Shown piece by piece: positions 53,252 to 61,089 of a stretch of DNA of 64,000 nt; position 1 is the first letter of the stretch, and each line of letters starts with the position of its first letter. Made by a program: the position numbers and the translations under genes. Location of the stretch: positions 62,001-126,000 of the forward strand of contig JBFWNN010000001.1 of NCBI GenBank assembly GCA_050251035.1, written 5' to 3'. Source of the DNA: Taklimakanibacter sp050251035. Lineage in GTDB: Bacteria; Pseudomonadota; Alphaproteobacteria; Rhizobiales; Aestuariivirgaceae. The notes under the pieces were generated by a model. It made no database searches. It worked only from the letters and a program-made list of their open reading frames with translations, and was not told the DNA's origin.

Positions 53252-53719
53252 TCATTTGACCTTGATGTGCAGATGCCGGTGCGCCGAAACCTCGCCGTGG
53301 CTATGGCTGTGCGATTCCATCTCGACGGGGATCATGACCAGTTGCCCATGGCGCACGCCGCGTTCGGCGATCACATGCTCGGCCGTATGGCGCACCTCGC
53401 GCACCGGGCCCTTCAGGACGCTGACCTCCATGCAGTTGTCGTGATCGAGATGGATGTGCATCGTCGAGACCGACAAATCATGATGATCGTGGAAGGCGTT
53501 CACCAGCCGCTTGGACAGCTCGCGCGCGGCATGATCGTACACATAGACCAGGGCGGCGACGCAGTTTCCTGTGTTCGGGACATTCATGGCGGCCTCGCGG
53601 ATGCCGGCGCGCGCCAGATCGCGGATGGCTTCCGACCGGTTCTGGTATCCCTTCATCTCGATGACGCGGTCCAGCTCGGCCATCAGATCGTCATCCAGGG
53701 TAACGGTCACGCGTTGCAT
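53252..53719 (-). CDS. nikR: Nickel-responsive regulator NikR
   Basis: A 155-residue ribbon-helix-helix repressor. The DNA-binding ribbon is Q-R-V-T-V-T-L (residues 2-8) followed by two helices. The ACT-like nickel domain has the high-affinity site His77, His88, His90 and Cys96, the E. coli ligands shifted by one. The tail (H-S-H-S-H-G-E-V-S-A-H-R-H-L-H) is unusually His-rich and may hold extra nickel. It should bind the perfect operator at 48165-48192 when nickel-loaded. Start at 53719 is set by the ribbon. A 7-bp hairpin (53792-53808) and twin GATGATA repeats lie upstream. Confidence 0.96.
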   Translation of the reverse strand: MQRVTVTLDDDLMAELDRVIEMKGYQNRSEAIRDLARAGIREAAMNVPNTGNCVAALVYVYDHAARELSKRLVNAFHDHHDLSVSTMHIHLDHDNCMEVSVLKGPVREVRHTAEHVIAERGVRHGQLVMIPVEMESHSHSHGEVSAHRHLHIKVK

Positions 53720-53932
53720 TGATCGTCCTCGAGGGGTTGGATGCTCAGTTGCCGGTCGTTTTTGATGATAGCACCATCGCGATGATACCATAGCCGCTAA
53801 CAGCGGCTAACCGGCGGCCGCGGTCTCATTGAATGCCCGGGCCGTGAGAGCTGCGGACAAGTATTCGAATGAAGGCGCGGAAGACCGGCTCGTCCGGTTC
53901 AACGCCGGAGTCCATGCGGGCTCATGTGAGCC

Positions 53933-54820
53933 TCAGAAGCTCCATTCCTTCGCCTTCGACACCAGGAAGTCGCGGAACACGGTGACGCGCTTCGAATCCT
54001 TGAGCTCTTCCGGATAGACGAAATAGGTGTCGAACTGCGGCGTCTCGACCGGCAGGTTGACCTGCACTAGGCTCGAATTGTTGCCGACGATGTAGTCGGC
54101 CAGCGAGGCGATGCCGACGCCGGCCTCGACCACGCGCCTGAGGCCATAGGCGTTGTTCACGCGCAGGAACGGCCGCCTGATGTCGCCGTCGGCGCGGCCC
54201 GCCGTCTCCAGCCAGTTGATCGAGGTGAGATAGCTCGGCGCCTGGCCGAAGGTCACGATGCGGTGGCCGTCGAGATCGTCGACCGATTTCGGCATGCCGA
54301 ACTTCTTGATGTATTCGGGCGCGGCATAGATGTGGTGATGCACGGTGAACAGCTTGCGCTGGATGAGGTCGGGCTGCACCGGCCGCCTAAGCCTGATCGC
54401 GACGTCGGCCTCGCGCATGGCGAGATCGAGCTCGCGGTCGTCGAGCATCAAGGTCACCTGGATCTGCGGATAGAGATCGGTGAACTCGGTGAGATGCGGC
54501 GTCAGCCACACCGAGCCCAGCCCCACGGTGGTGGTGATGCGCAATTCGCCCGTCGGCTTGTCCTTCGAATCCATGAGCCGCGTCTGCGCCGCGGCGAGCT
54601 TGGCGAAGACGTCATGGGCGGTGCGGTAGAGCACCTCGCCCTGTTCGGTGAGGATGAGGCCGCGCGCATGACGATGGAACAGCGCCACATTCAGATCCTG
54701 CTCGAGCGAGCTGATCTGCCGGCTCACCGCCGACTGCGACAGGCCTAGATCGTGGCCCGCATGCGTGAACGACCCCGCCTCCGCGACGGCGTGAAAGATC
54801 CTGAGTTTATCCCAATCCAT
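53933..54820 (-). CDS. LysR-family transcription regulator
   Basis: A 295-residue LysR regulator. The winged helix (1-60) has F-H-A-V-A-E-A-G-S-F-T-H-A-G-H-D-L-G-L-S-Q-S-A-V-S-R-Q-I. The effector domain (about 90-290) has R-I-T-T-T-V-G-L-G-S-V-W-L, V-A-I-R-L-R-R-P and V-N-N-A-Y-G-L-R-R-V-V-E-A-G-V-G-I-A. It follows trxB by 52 bp on the same strand, an arrangement common in Hyphomicrobiales, so it may be cotranscribed with thioredoxin reductase and linked to redox control. Effector unknown. Confidence 0.92.
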   Translation of the reverse strand: MDWDKLRIFHAVAEAGSFTHAGHDLGLSQSAVSRQISSLEQDLNVALFHRHARGLILTEQGEVLYRTAHDVFAKLAAAQTRLMDSKDKPTGELRITTTVGLGSVWLTPHLTEFTDLYPQIQVTLMLDDRELDLAMREADVAIRLRRPVQPDLIQRKLFTVHHHIYAAPEYIKKFGMPKSVDDLDGHRIVTFGQAPSYLTSINWLETAGRADGDIRRPFLRVNNAYGLRRVVEAGVGIASLADYIVGNNSSLVQVNLPVETPQFDTYFVYPEELKDSKRVTVFRDFLVSKAKEWSF

Positions 54821-54872
54821 AGCAATGCTGTTTCTTTGATGCGCATTGCCTATCCCCGCAATGCTGTTTCCG

Positions 54873-55835
54873 TTACTCGGCCGCTTCCCTTATGTGCTCT
54901 TGCGCGGCGAGCCATTTTTCAACTTCGAGCGCCGCCATGCAGCCCATGCCGGCGGCGGTGACGGCTTGTCGGTAAATGTCATCGGTCACGTCGCCCGCCG
55001 CGTAGACGCCCGGAATGGCGGTCGCGGTCGAGCGGCCCTCGGTGATGATGTAGCCCGACGCGTTCAGCGGCAGCTGATTGACGAACAGCTCGGTCGAGGG
55101 CTTATGGCCGATGGCGATGAACACGCCGTCGACGGGAAACGTCCGCACCGCGCCGGTCTTCAGATTGCGGATCCGGGCGCCGGTGACGCCTTTCGGGTCA
55201 TCCGCCCCCTCGACCTCCTCGAGGACCGAATCCCAGACCACCTTGATCTTCGGATGGGCGAAGAGCCGGTTCTGCAGGATCTTCTCGGCGCGGAAATGAT
55301 CGCGCCGGTGCACGACAGTGACCTCGCTCGCGAAATTGGTGAGGAAGAGCGCTTCCTCGACCGCGGTGTTGCCGCCGCCAACCACGACCACCTTCTTGTC
55401 GCGGTAGAAGAAGCCGTCGCAGGTGGCGCAGGCCGAGACGCCGAACCCCTGGAAGCGGTGCTCGGAGGGCAGCCCCAGCCACTTGGCCTGGGCCCCGGTG
55501 GCGATGATCAGCGCATCTGCGGTGTAGACCTGGCCCGAATCGCCCTTGAGCCAGAAGGGACGCTGGTTGAGCCTGACCTCGACGATGTGATCGGAGATGA
55601 TCTCGGTGCCGACATGGCGCGCCTGCGCCTCCATCTGCTGCATCAGCCAGGGACCCTGGATGACATCGGCGAAGCCCGGATAGTTCTCGACATCCGTGGT
55701 GATTGTCATCTGCCCGCCGGGCTGGATCCCCTGAATCATCAGAGGTTTCAGCATGGCGCGGGCGGCATAGATGGCGGCCGTGTATCCGGCCGGGCCTGAC
55801 CCTAGGATCACGACACGGGCATGACGGTCAGTCAT
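54873..55835 (-). CDS. trxB: Thioredoxin reductase
   Basis: A 320-residue flavoenzyme that uses NADPH to reduce thioredoxin. FAD fold: I-L-G-S-G-P-A-G-Y-T-A-A-I-Y-A-A-R. Redox pair: C-A-T-C (about 136-139). NADPH fold: V-G-G-G-N-T-A-V-E-E-A-L. The C-terminal A-G-D-V-T-D-D-I-Y-R-Q-A block completes the FAD site. The gene is followed by a LysR gene. Confidence 0.97.
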   Translation of the reverse strand: MTDRHARVVILGSGPAGYTAAIYAARAMLKPLMIQGIQPGGQMTITTDVENYPGFADVIQGPWLMQQMEAQARHVGTEIISDHIVEVRLNQRPFWLKGDSGQVYTADALIIATGAQAKWLGLPSEHRFQGFGVSACATCDGFFYRDKKVVVVGGGNTAVEEALFLTNFASEVTVVHRRDHFRAEKILQNRLFAHPKIKVVWDSVLEEVEGADDPKGVTGARIRNLKTGAVRTFPVDGVFIAIGHKPSTELFVNQLPLNASGYIITEGRSTATAIPGVYAAGDVTDDIYRQAVTAAGMGCMAALEVEKWLAAQEHIREAAE

Positions 55836-56039
55836 GGCTCACTCCTTAGAACTCTGCCGGATGGACCACCCGGCATGGGACTCGGTTATATATGGTTCGG
55901 AACGCTTCCCTACCGCCAGATCCGAGCCCCTTTGGCAGAAAGTGCTCTGGTGATATGACGATACAGCATAGCTTATTTAGGGGCTTTCTCAACCCTTTGA
56001 CTATCAGTTGTGCATAGCTTGGCGTAACCGCAATGTCTG

Positions 56040-56070
56040 TTGCGCATTCTTGAAATTTTATTGCTATAGT
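56040..56070 (+). promoter_or_regulatory. Possible promoter of the Lrp operon
   Basis: TTGCGC (56040-56045) and TATAGT (56065-56070) are sigma70-like boxes with a 19-bp gap (18 bp if CTATAG is used). The -10 ends 8 bases before the ATG at 56079, so the transcript would have almost no leader. No Shine-Dalgarno is seen before this ATG. Confidence 0.45.
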
Positions 56071-56078
56071 GCGCCCCC

Positions 56079-56552
56079 ATGACCGTCACGGGGCAGCTCG
56101 ACGCCATCGACTGGAGGATTCTGCGCACTCTCCAGGACAATGGCCGCATCACCAATGTGGAACTCGCCGAGAAAGTGGGCCTTTCGCCGCCGCCTTGCCT
56201 GCGCCGGGTGCGGGCGCTGGAGGAGGCCGGCTATATCGCCGGCTACCGGGCCATGCTCAACGCCGAAAAGCTCGGTTTCGAGGTCATGGTCTTCGCCATG
56301 GTGGGCCTGAAGAGCCAGGCGGAGAGCGAGCTCACCCAGTTCATCGAGCGGGTGAAGCGCTGGCCCCTGGTGCGCGAATGCTATGCGGTCTCGGGCGAGG
56401 CCGATTTCATGCTCAAATGCGTGGGCCCCAATCTGCACATGATGCAGGATTTCATCATCAAGGACCTGACGGCGGCCGCCAATGTCGACAGCGTGAAGAC
56501 GACGCTGATCCTGCGCCAGGAAAAATACGAGCCCGGACTGCCGATCACATGA
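56079..56552 (+). CDS. Lrp/AsnC-family regulator
   Basis: A 157-residue regulator. Helix-turn-helix: N-G-R-I-T-N-V-E-L-A-E-K-V-G-L-S-P-P-P-C-L-R-R-V (about 20-45). The RAM ligand domain follows with V-R-E-C-Y-A-V-S-G-E-A-D-F-M-L-K and V-D-S-V-K-T-T-L-I-L-R. Lrp proteins respond to amino acids. It overlaps benE by 4 bp and so probably controls the transporter below it. An almost leaderless transcript is possible. Confidence 0.92.
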   Translation: MTVTGQLDAIDWRILRTLQDNGRITNVELAEKVGLSPPPCLRRVRALEEAGYIAGYRAMLNAEKLGFEVMVFAMVGLKSQAESELTQFIERVKRWPLVRECYAVSGEADFMLKCVGPNLHMMQDFIIKDLTAAANVDSVKTTLILRQEKYEPGLPIT

Positions 56553-57757
56553 GCGAGGTCGCGAGCACGGCGGGCGGCACCTCCGTCAAGGGCTGGCTCA
56601 GCCTGACGTCGGCGGCCCTGACCGCCGTGGTGGTGGGCTTCGCCTCGACCATCCTGCTCATCATGGAAGCGGCCGATGCGGTCGGCGCCAGCCCGGTGGA
56701 AAAGGCCTCCTGGGCCGCGGCGCTGTGCATCGGCCAGGCGGTCACCACGCTCATCCTGAGCTGGCGCTACCGGATGCCGATCATCACCGCCTGGTCGACG
56801 CCGGGGGCGGCCCTCATCGCCACCAGCGCCGGCGCCGGCATCGATTATCGCAGCGCCCTCGGCGCCTTCATCGCGGCCGGCGTCCTCATGTGCGCCACCG
56901 CCTTGTTCAAGCCGGTGGCGCGCGCCATCGAAAAGATCCCGGCGTCGATCGCCGCCGCCATGCTGGCGGGTGTCCTCCTGCGCTATGCGATGGGCGTGCC
57001 GGGCGCTGCCATCGAGCTCCCCTGGCAGGTGCTGCCGCTCATCGCGGTCTTTTTCGCCCTGCGCGTGTGGCAGCCCTTCTTCGCCGTGCCCGTGGTCGTC
57101 GTCTTGGGTCTCGGGCTCGCTGCCATGACGGGTGCCTTCGCTGCCGGCTGCTGCGCATTCGGCATCACCGAGCCGGTATGGACCACGCCCAGCTTCAACT
57201 GGCCGATCATCGTCGGCATCGGCCTGCCGCTCTATCTCGTCACCATGGCGTCGCAGAACCTTCCCGGCTTCGCGGTGCTCAAGGCCTCGGGCTATCAGCC
57301 GCCGGTCACCGGCCCACTCTGGGTGACAGGCCTCGGCTCCATCTTCTTGGCACCCTTCGGCGCGCATCAGCTCAATCTCGCGGCCATCACCGCCTCGATC
57401 GTCACCGGGCCCGAAGCCCATCCTGATCCGCACAAGCGCTGGCTCGTCGCCTGGCCCTATCTCATCCTCTATATCCTCGTCGGCCTTGCCGCGGCGAGCT
57501 TCGTCACCATCCTCGGCAGCCTGCCCAAGCCGCTGATCACGGCGATCGCGGGCCTGGCGCTCTTCGCGCCCTTGCTCGGCAGCGCCACCGCGATGTTCAA
57601 GGACAAGGAGCAGATCGAGGCGGCGCTCGCGACCTTCCTGGTCTCGGCCTCGGGCATCACCGTCTATGGCGTGGGCGCGCCCTTCTGGGGCCTGGTGGCG
57701 GGCCTCGTCCTCTATGGCGCGCGGCATTTTCGATCGATGAGGCAGTCCAATGGCTAA
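56549..57757 (+). CDS. benE: BenE-family benzoate-type transporter
   Basis: A 402-residue membrane protein of the BenE family (H+ symporters of benzoate or other aromatic acids) with about 12 helices. The segments G-F-A-S-T-I-L-L-I, I-I-T-A-W-S-T-P-G-A-A-L-I-A, and N-L-P-G-F-A-V-L-K-A-S-G-Y plus F-G-A-H-Q-L-N-L-A-A-I-T are family hallmarks. No aromatic-degradation genes are nearby, so the physiological substrate may not be benzoate. Starts inside the end of the Lrp gene and overlaps the peroxidase gene by 8 bp. Confidence 0.88.
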   Translation: MSEVASTAGGTSVKGWLSLTSAALTAVVVGFASTILLIMEAADAVGASPVEKASWAAALCIGQAVTTLILSWRYRMPIITAWSTPGAALIATSAGAGIDYRSALGAFIAAGVLMCATALFKPVARAIEKIPASIAAAMLAGVLLRYAMGVPGAAIELPWQVLPLIAVFFALRVWQPFFAVPVVVVLGLGLAAMTGAFAAGCCAFGITEPVWTTPSFNWPIIVGIGLPLYLVTMASQNLPGFAVLKASGYQPPVTGPLWVTGLGSIFLAPFGAHQLNLAAITASIVTGPEAHPDPHKRWLVAWPYLILYILVGLAAASFVTILGSLPKPLITAIAGLALFAPLLGSATAMFKDKEQIEAALATFLVSASGITVYGVGAPFWGLVAGLVLYGARHFRSMRQSNG

Positions 57758-58226
57758 TGCGCATGATTTCGCCTTCACGCGGCTCACCGGCGGGACGCTG
57801 CCGCTCAAGGACTTCGCCGGCAAGGCGATCCTTGTCGTCAACACGGCGTCGGAGTGCGGATACACGCCGCAATATGAGGAGCTGGAAAAGCTCTGGCAGG
57901 CGATGAAGGACAAGGGCCTCGTGGTGCTGGGCGTGCCGTGCAACCAGTTCGGCGGCCAGGAGCCGGGAACGGAAGCCGAGATCGGCGCCTTCTGCCAGAA
58001 GAACTACGGCGTCACCTTCCCGCTGACGGCGAAGAGCGACGTCAAAGGCAAGGACGCGCATCCCTTCTATCAATGGGCGGCCAAGGAGGCGGGCATGCTC
58101 GGGCGGCCGAAATGGAATTTCCACAAATATCTCATCGCTGGCGACGGCTCGTTCGCCGGCTCGTTTTCGAGCGCAACGAAGCCGACCGGTCCCAACATCC
58201 GCAAGGCGCTGGAGAAGATGCTTTAA
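57750..58226 (+). CDS. Glutathione peroxidase family (Cys type)
   Basis: A 158-residue thioredoxin-fold peroxidase that removes hydroperoxides, often using thioredoxin in bacteria. The catalytic Cys36 is in N-T-A-S-E-C-G-Y-T, where animal enzymes have selenocysteine. The Gln of N-Q-F-G-G-Q-E-P-G and the Trp-Asn of W-N-F-H-K-Y complete the tetrad. A further Cys in V-P-C-N-Q-F and F-C-Q-K may serve as resolving Cys. Coupled to benE by an 8-bp overlap; its end abuts the convergent desaturase. Confidence 0.93.
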   Translation: MANAHDFAFTRLTGGTLPLKDFAGKAILVVNTASECGYTPQYEELEKLWQAMKDKGLVVLGVPCNQFGGQEPGTEAEIGAFCQKNYGVTFPLTAKSDVKGKDAHPFYQWAAKEAGMLGRPKWNFHKYLIAGDGSFAGSFSSATKPTGPNIRKALEKML

Positions 58227-59540
58227 TCAGCTGGTGCGGTATGAAGCCTGCTTGGCGAGCCTGCCGAAGGTCATGCCGCCGACAAGGCCGGATACGGCGA
58301 TCAGAGCCAGGAGACCGGCGAAATATTCCGTGGGAGCGGAGCCGTCGTTCCTGAGGACGAGAGCCCATGGCACCATGGCCAGGCCCGCGCCCCATAGACC
58401 GAAACTCCATAAGGGCGAACGGCTCACAGGCCGCCATAGACGGGTGATGAGGAAATGTGCCGGCGCGGCGACAAACAGATGCTGGAGCCCGGCGATGATG
58501 AAGATACCGGGCCATAGGCCGAGCAGGTGAGGATCTTTCAGAAGCATCGCAGAACCGACACAGAACGTGGCCGTCGCTGACAAGACCGAGCCCAGGCCCG
58601 GCGGAAAGCGGTCTCTGTTCCTGTCGATCGGTTGAAGCGTTGTTTCGACGCGGCGCAGCCCGTCGCGCGGCACGAGATCGCCGGGCTGCTTCACGTCATG
58701 GGCGAGGCCTACCGCTTTGAGCATGCTGATCAGCCACCAGCCGGGATCAGCCTGGCCATGCTCGACGCCAAGCTTGGCCGAGCCCGGGAACGCATGGTGG
58801 TTGCCATGCCAGCTTTCGCCGAAAGTGACGAGGCCCACATATTTGATGTTGTAGCCTTGCACGGCGACATCATCGACGGCCCAGCCCTGATGACCGCGGC
58901 GATGGGCGAAATGGCCGATCAGCCAATGGCCGGTGAGCGAGACGCTGACCCTGACCGCGATGCCCCAGACGAGCCAGGGCAGGCCGCCGATCGTGAAGAA
59001 CAGGAGAGCCCAGGGCAATTGCTGCAGCATCCAGCTCTTATCGAGGAAGCGATAGAATGGATCGTCATGGGCGGAAGGCTCGATGGCGAATTGCGGCGGA
59101 TGATCGAGCTTCACGGCGCAATGCATCTGCCACCACGCGTCGATGAAGAACGGACGGCGATGGGCATAAAGGTCATGACACCGACGCTGCCGCTGCGCCC
59201 AGTCGCGGATGTCGTGGGCGGCGATCATGCCGAAAGGGCCGGCCATGCCGACGAGCGTGCCGAGATAGACCAGGATGCGTTCGAGCCATAAAGGCGCTGC
59301 GAAGCTGCGATGGATGAGGAGGCGGTGCATGCCGACCGAATGGCCGGCGCAAAGCGTGACGGCACTGGTGACGACGAAGAGAACAAGGGCGTCCCAGGTG
59401 AAGGTAAGTGGTCCGACGATCAGCGCGATCAGCGTGAGCAATCCGGTCCAGATCGATTTGGCGGGAACCCAGACGACCTTTCCCCTGGCCGCGTCGCTCG
59501 TCGGAGTGGAGATCATGCGGGCCGTCGAGATGCACGACAT
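58227..59540 (-). CDS. Membrane fatty acid (acyl-CoA) desaturase
   Basis: A 437-residue membrane di-iron desaturase. Histidine boxes: G-H-S-V-G-M-H (about 66-72), H-D-I-R-D-W-A-Q with C-H-D-L-Y-A-H-R-R (about 109-130), and W-H-G-N-H-H (about 250s). The second box is rearranged from the usual H-R-x-H-H. Four extra helices follow the catalytic part, after residue 320, making it longer than common acyl-CoA desaturases. A signal-like helix pair lies at 30-65. Divergent from an ArsR-type regulator across repeats at 59567-59639. Confidence 0.85.
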   Translation of the reverse strand: MSCISTARMISTPTSDAARGKVVWVPAKSIWTGLLTLIALIVGPLTFTWDALVLFVVTSAVTLCAGHSVGMHRLLIHRSFAAPLWLERILVYLGTLVGMAGPFGMIAAHDIRDWAQRQRRCHDLYAHRRPFFIDAWWQMHCAVKLDHPPQFAIEPSAHDDPFYRFLDKSWMLQQLPWALLFFTIGGLPWLVWGIAVRVSVSLTGHWLIGHFAHRRGHQGWAVDDVAVQGYNIKYVGLVTFGESWHGNHHAFPGSAKLGVEHGQADPGWWLISMLKAVGLAHDVKQPGDLVPRDGLRRVETTLQPIDRNRDRFPPGLGSVLSATATFCVGSAMLLKDPHLLGLWPGIFIIAGLQHLFVAAPAHFLITRLWRPVSRSPLWSFGLWGAGLAMVPWALVLRNDGSAPTEYFAGLLALIAVSGLVGGMTFGRLAKQASYRTS

Positions 59541-59566
59541 GGCGGCTTGCTCCAGTGAATTATTTT

Positions 59567-59639
59567 GGTAATTCGTTTATGAGCTAATTACTGAATACAC
59601 GCTTGAAGGTAATTAGGCAATAGGCTAAATACTGCATGG
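59567..59639. promoter_or_regulatory. 32-bp direct repeat in the desaturase/ArsR divergent promoter
   Basis: 59567-59598 and 59608-59639 match at about 22 of 32 positions, repeated every 41 bp. The shared parts are GGTAATT at the left and GCTAA-TACTG at the right (GCTAATTACTG and GCTAAATACTG). This AT-rich 129-bp gap lies between the desaturase start (59540) and the regulator start (59670). It is a plausible pair of sites for the ArsR-type protein. Confidence 0.6.
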
Positions 59640-59669
59640 CGATGAACCAGAGGACGAAGCGAGCCACGC

Positions 59670-59987
59670 ATGGACATCCAACGCGTTTTTGAGGCCTTGT
59701 CGTCGGTGACGCGGCGCAAGATCCTGGCCTATCTGTCACAGACGGATCTGACCGCCGGCGAGATCGCCAAGCGCTTCGATATCTCGAAGCCGTCGGTGTC
59801 GCAGCATCTGTCGATCCTGGAGACAGCGGGACTCGTGGCCAGTGAAAAGCGCGGGCAATATGTTCACTATCGACTGGTGCGCGACAATCTGGTGAACACG
59901 CTGAACGGTTATGTTCAGGAAGTCTGCCCAGTGAGCCGGCCGCTCAAGAAGGAGAGCGGAAAGCTGGCCAAGGGCCGCAACGGCTGA
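59670..59987 (+). CDS. ArsR-type helix-turn-helix regulator
   Basis: A 105-residue repressor. The winged helix runs through D-L-T-A-G-E-I-A-K-R-F-D-I-S-K-P-S-V-S-Q-H-L-S-I-L (about 26-50) and the wing L-V-A-S-E-K-R-G-Q-Y-V-H-Y-R-L. There is no C-V-C metal-binding motif of true arsenic sensors; a lone Cys is in E-V-C-P-V-S near the C-terminus. It is related to SdpR-like repressors. Divergent from the desaturase; likely controls it and itself. Confidence 0.88.
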   Translation: MDIQRVFEALSSVTRRKILAYLSQTDLTAGEIAKRFDISKPSVSQHLSILETAGLVASEKRGQYVHYRLVRDNLVNTLNGYVQEVCPVSRPLKKESGKLAKGRNG

Positions 59988-60294
59988 TCATGCACGGGCA
60001 CATTTCGGGTCCTGGTTCGCCTGTGTTTGTGGCCGATTTGCCATAGCGCGCAGGAATCACAAGGGACTCCACGGCGCAAGTTGACGGAGTGAGAACCGAG
60101 CCTCATAGTCGCGCGATCACGGGAGTCTGAGGGGCTTTGAGATTCATGCGGAAACTGGCTGTCGCGCTGGCTTTGGGATCGGCGCTGAAGGGCGAAACCG
60201 ATACTTTCGAGGTGGATCGGGAAATCTTCGTCGGCAGGCTCAGTCTGAGCATCAAGCTCAATTAGCCGGCCGATCAGCTCCTGGCGGCCGGGCT
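59988..60294. other. Intergenic region with a possible 39-codon ORF
   Basis: A 307-bp gap. At 60146-60265 on the plus strand an ATG preceded by GAGGGG opens a 39-codon frame with a short hydrophobic start (R-K-L-A-V-A-L-A-L-G) and an acidic end (V-D-R-E-I-F-V-G-R-L). It may be a truncated exported protein or chance. Support is weak and no other feature was seen. Confidence 0.3.
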
Positions 60295-61077
60295 ATGACG
60301 CATTGGCAGAAATATCACGCGGCCTGGTCGAAGCTCGAAGCGCCGCTCAGGCCCAACGCCGAGACGCTGAGCAAGATCCGCAACCTGACCGGGCCCATCA
60401 CGAGGCCCGTCCTGTTGCTGGGCGTCACGCCCGAGCTCGCGGGCGCCTATGACCAGGTACTCGCCGTCGACAAGAACAAGGCCATGATCGACCATGTCTG
60501 GCCGGGCGACACCGCCACCAAGACGGCGCGCCATGGCGACTGGCTGGACCTCCAGGAGCCGAAAAACCACTTTGCCGCCGCGGTCGGTGACGGAAGCCTC
60601 AATGCGCTCACCACCCTTCGGGAAATCCGCCAGCTCCTGGAGCGCGTCACCGGCCTCCTGGCGCCAGGCGGGCGTTTCGCCTGCCGGCTCTATGAGCGGC
60701 CGGAGCAACCCTTCTCCGAGGACCATCTGCGGCAAATGGGATCGCGCCGGGCAGGGGTCAATTTCCACGCCTTCAAGTGGCAGATCGCCATGCATCTCGC
60801 CGAGACGGGCGGCGCGTCGATGCCGGTCGTGCTCATCCGCGAGCGTTTCAACGAGCTCTTCCCCGACCGCGACAAGCTCGCCCGCGACACCGGCTGGCCG
60901 AGAGACGTCATCGATATGATCGACATCTATCGGGGATCGCCGACCATCTACACTTTTCCCAATCGCCGCGAATTCCAGGACGCCGTGCCCAAGGGCGTTT
61001 CCGAGATCCGTTTCGCGCCTTCAGGCACCTATGATCTTGCCGAATGCTGTCCTATGCTGGCCTTCCGCAAGAACTGA
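60295..61077 (+). CDS. Methyltransferase-fold protein
   Basis: A 260-residue protein with a class I SAM-fold pattern: V-L-L-L-G-V-T-P-E-L (strand 1 and a loop that replaces the usual G-x-G), V-D-K-N-K-A-M-I (acidic end of strand 2), D-W-L-D-L (strand 3) and G-G-R-F-A-C-R-L-Y. The glycine loop is atypical, so SAM binding is likely but not certain. The gene reads straight into the PaaK-like gene: its stop at 61075 is 12 bases before the proposed start of that gene, in the same frame. Confidence 0.7.
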   Translation: MTHWQKYHAAWSKLEAPLRPNAETLSKIRNLTGPITRPVLLLGVTPELAGAYDQVLAVDKNKAMIDHVWPGDTATKTARHGDWLDLQEPKNHFAAAVGDGSLNALTTLREIRQLLERVTGLLAPGGRFACRLYERPEQPFSEDHLRQMGSRRAGVNFHAFKWQIAMHLAETGGASMPVVLIRERFNELFPDRDKLARDTGWPRDVIDMIDIYRGSPTIYTFPNRREFQDAVPKGVSEIRFAPSGTYDLAECCPMLAFRKN

Positions 61078-61089
61078 GGCATCGCCCGT

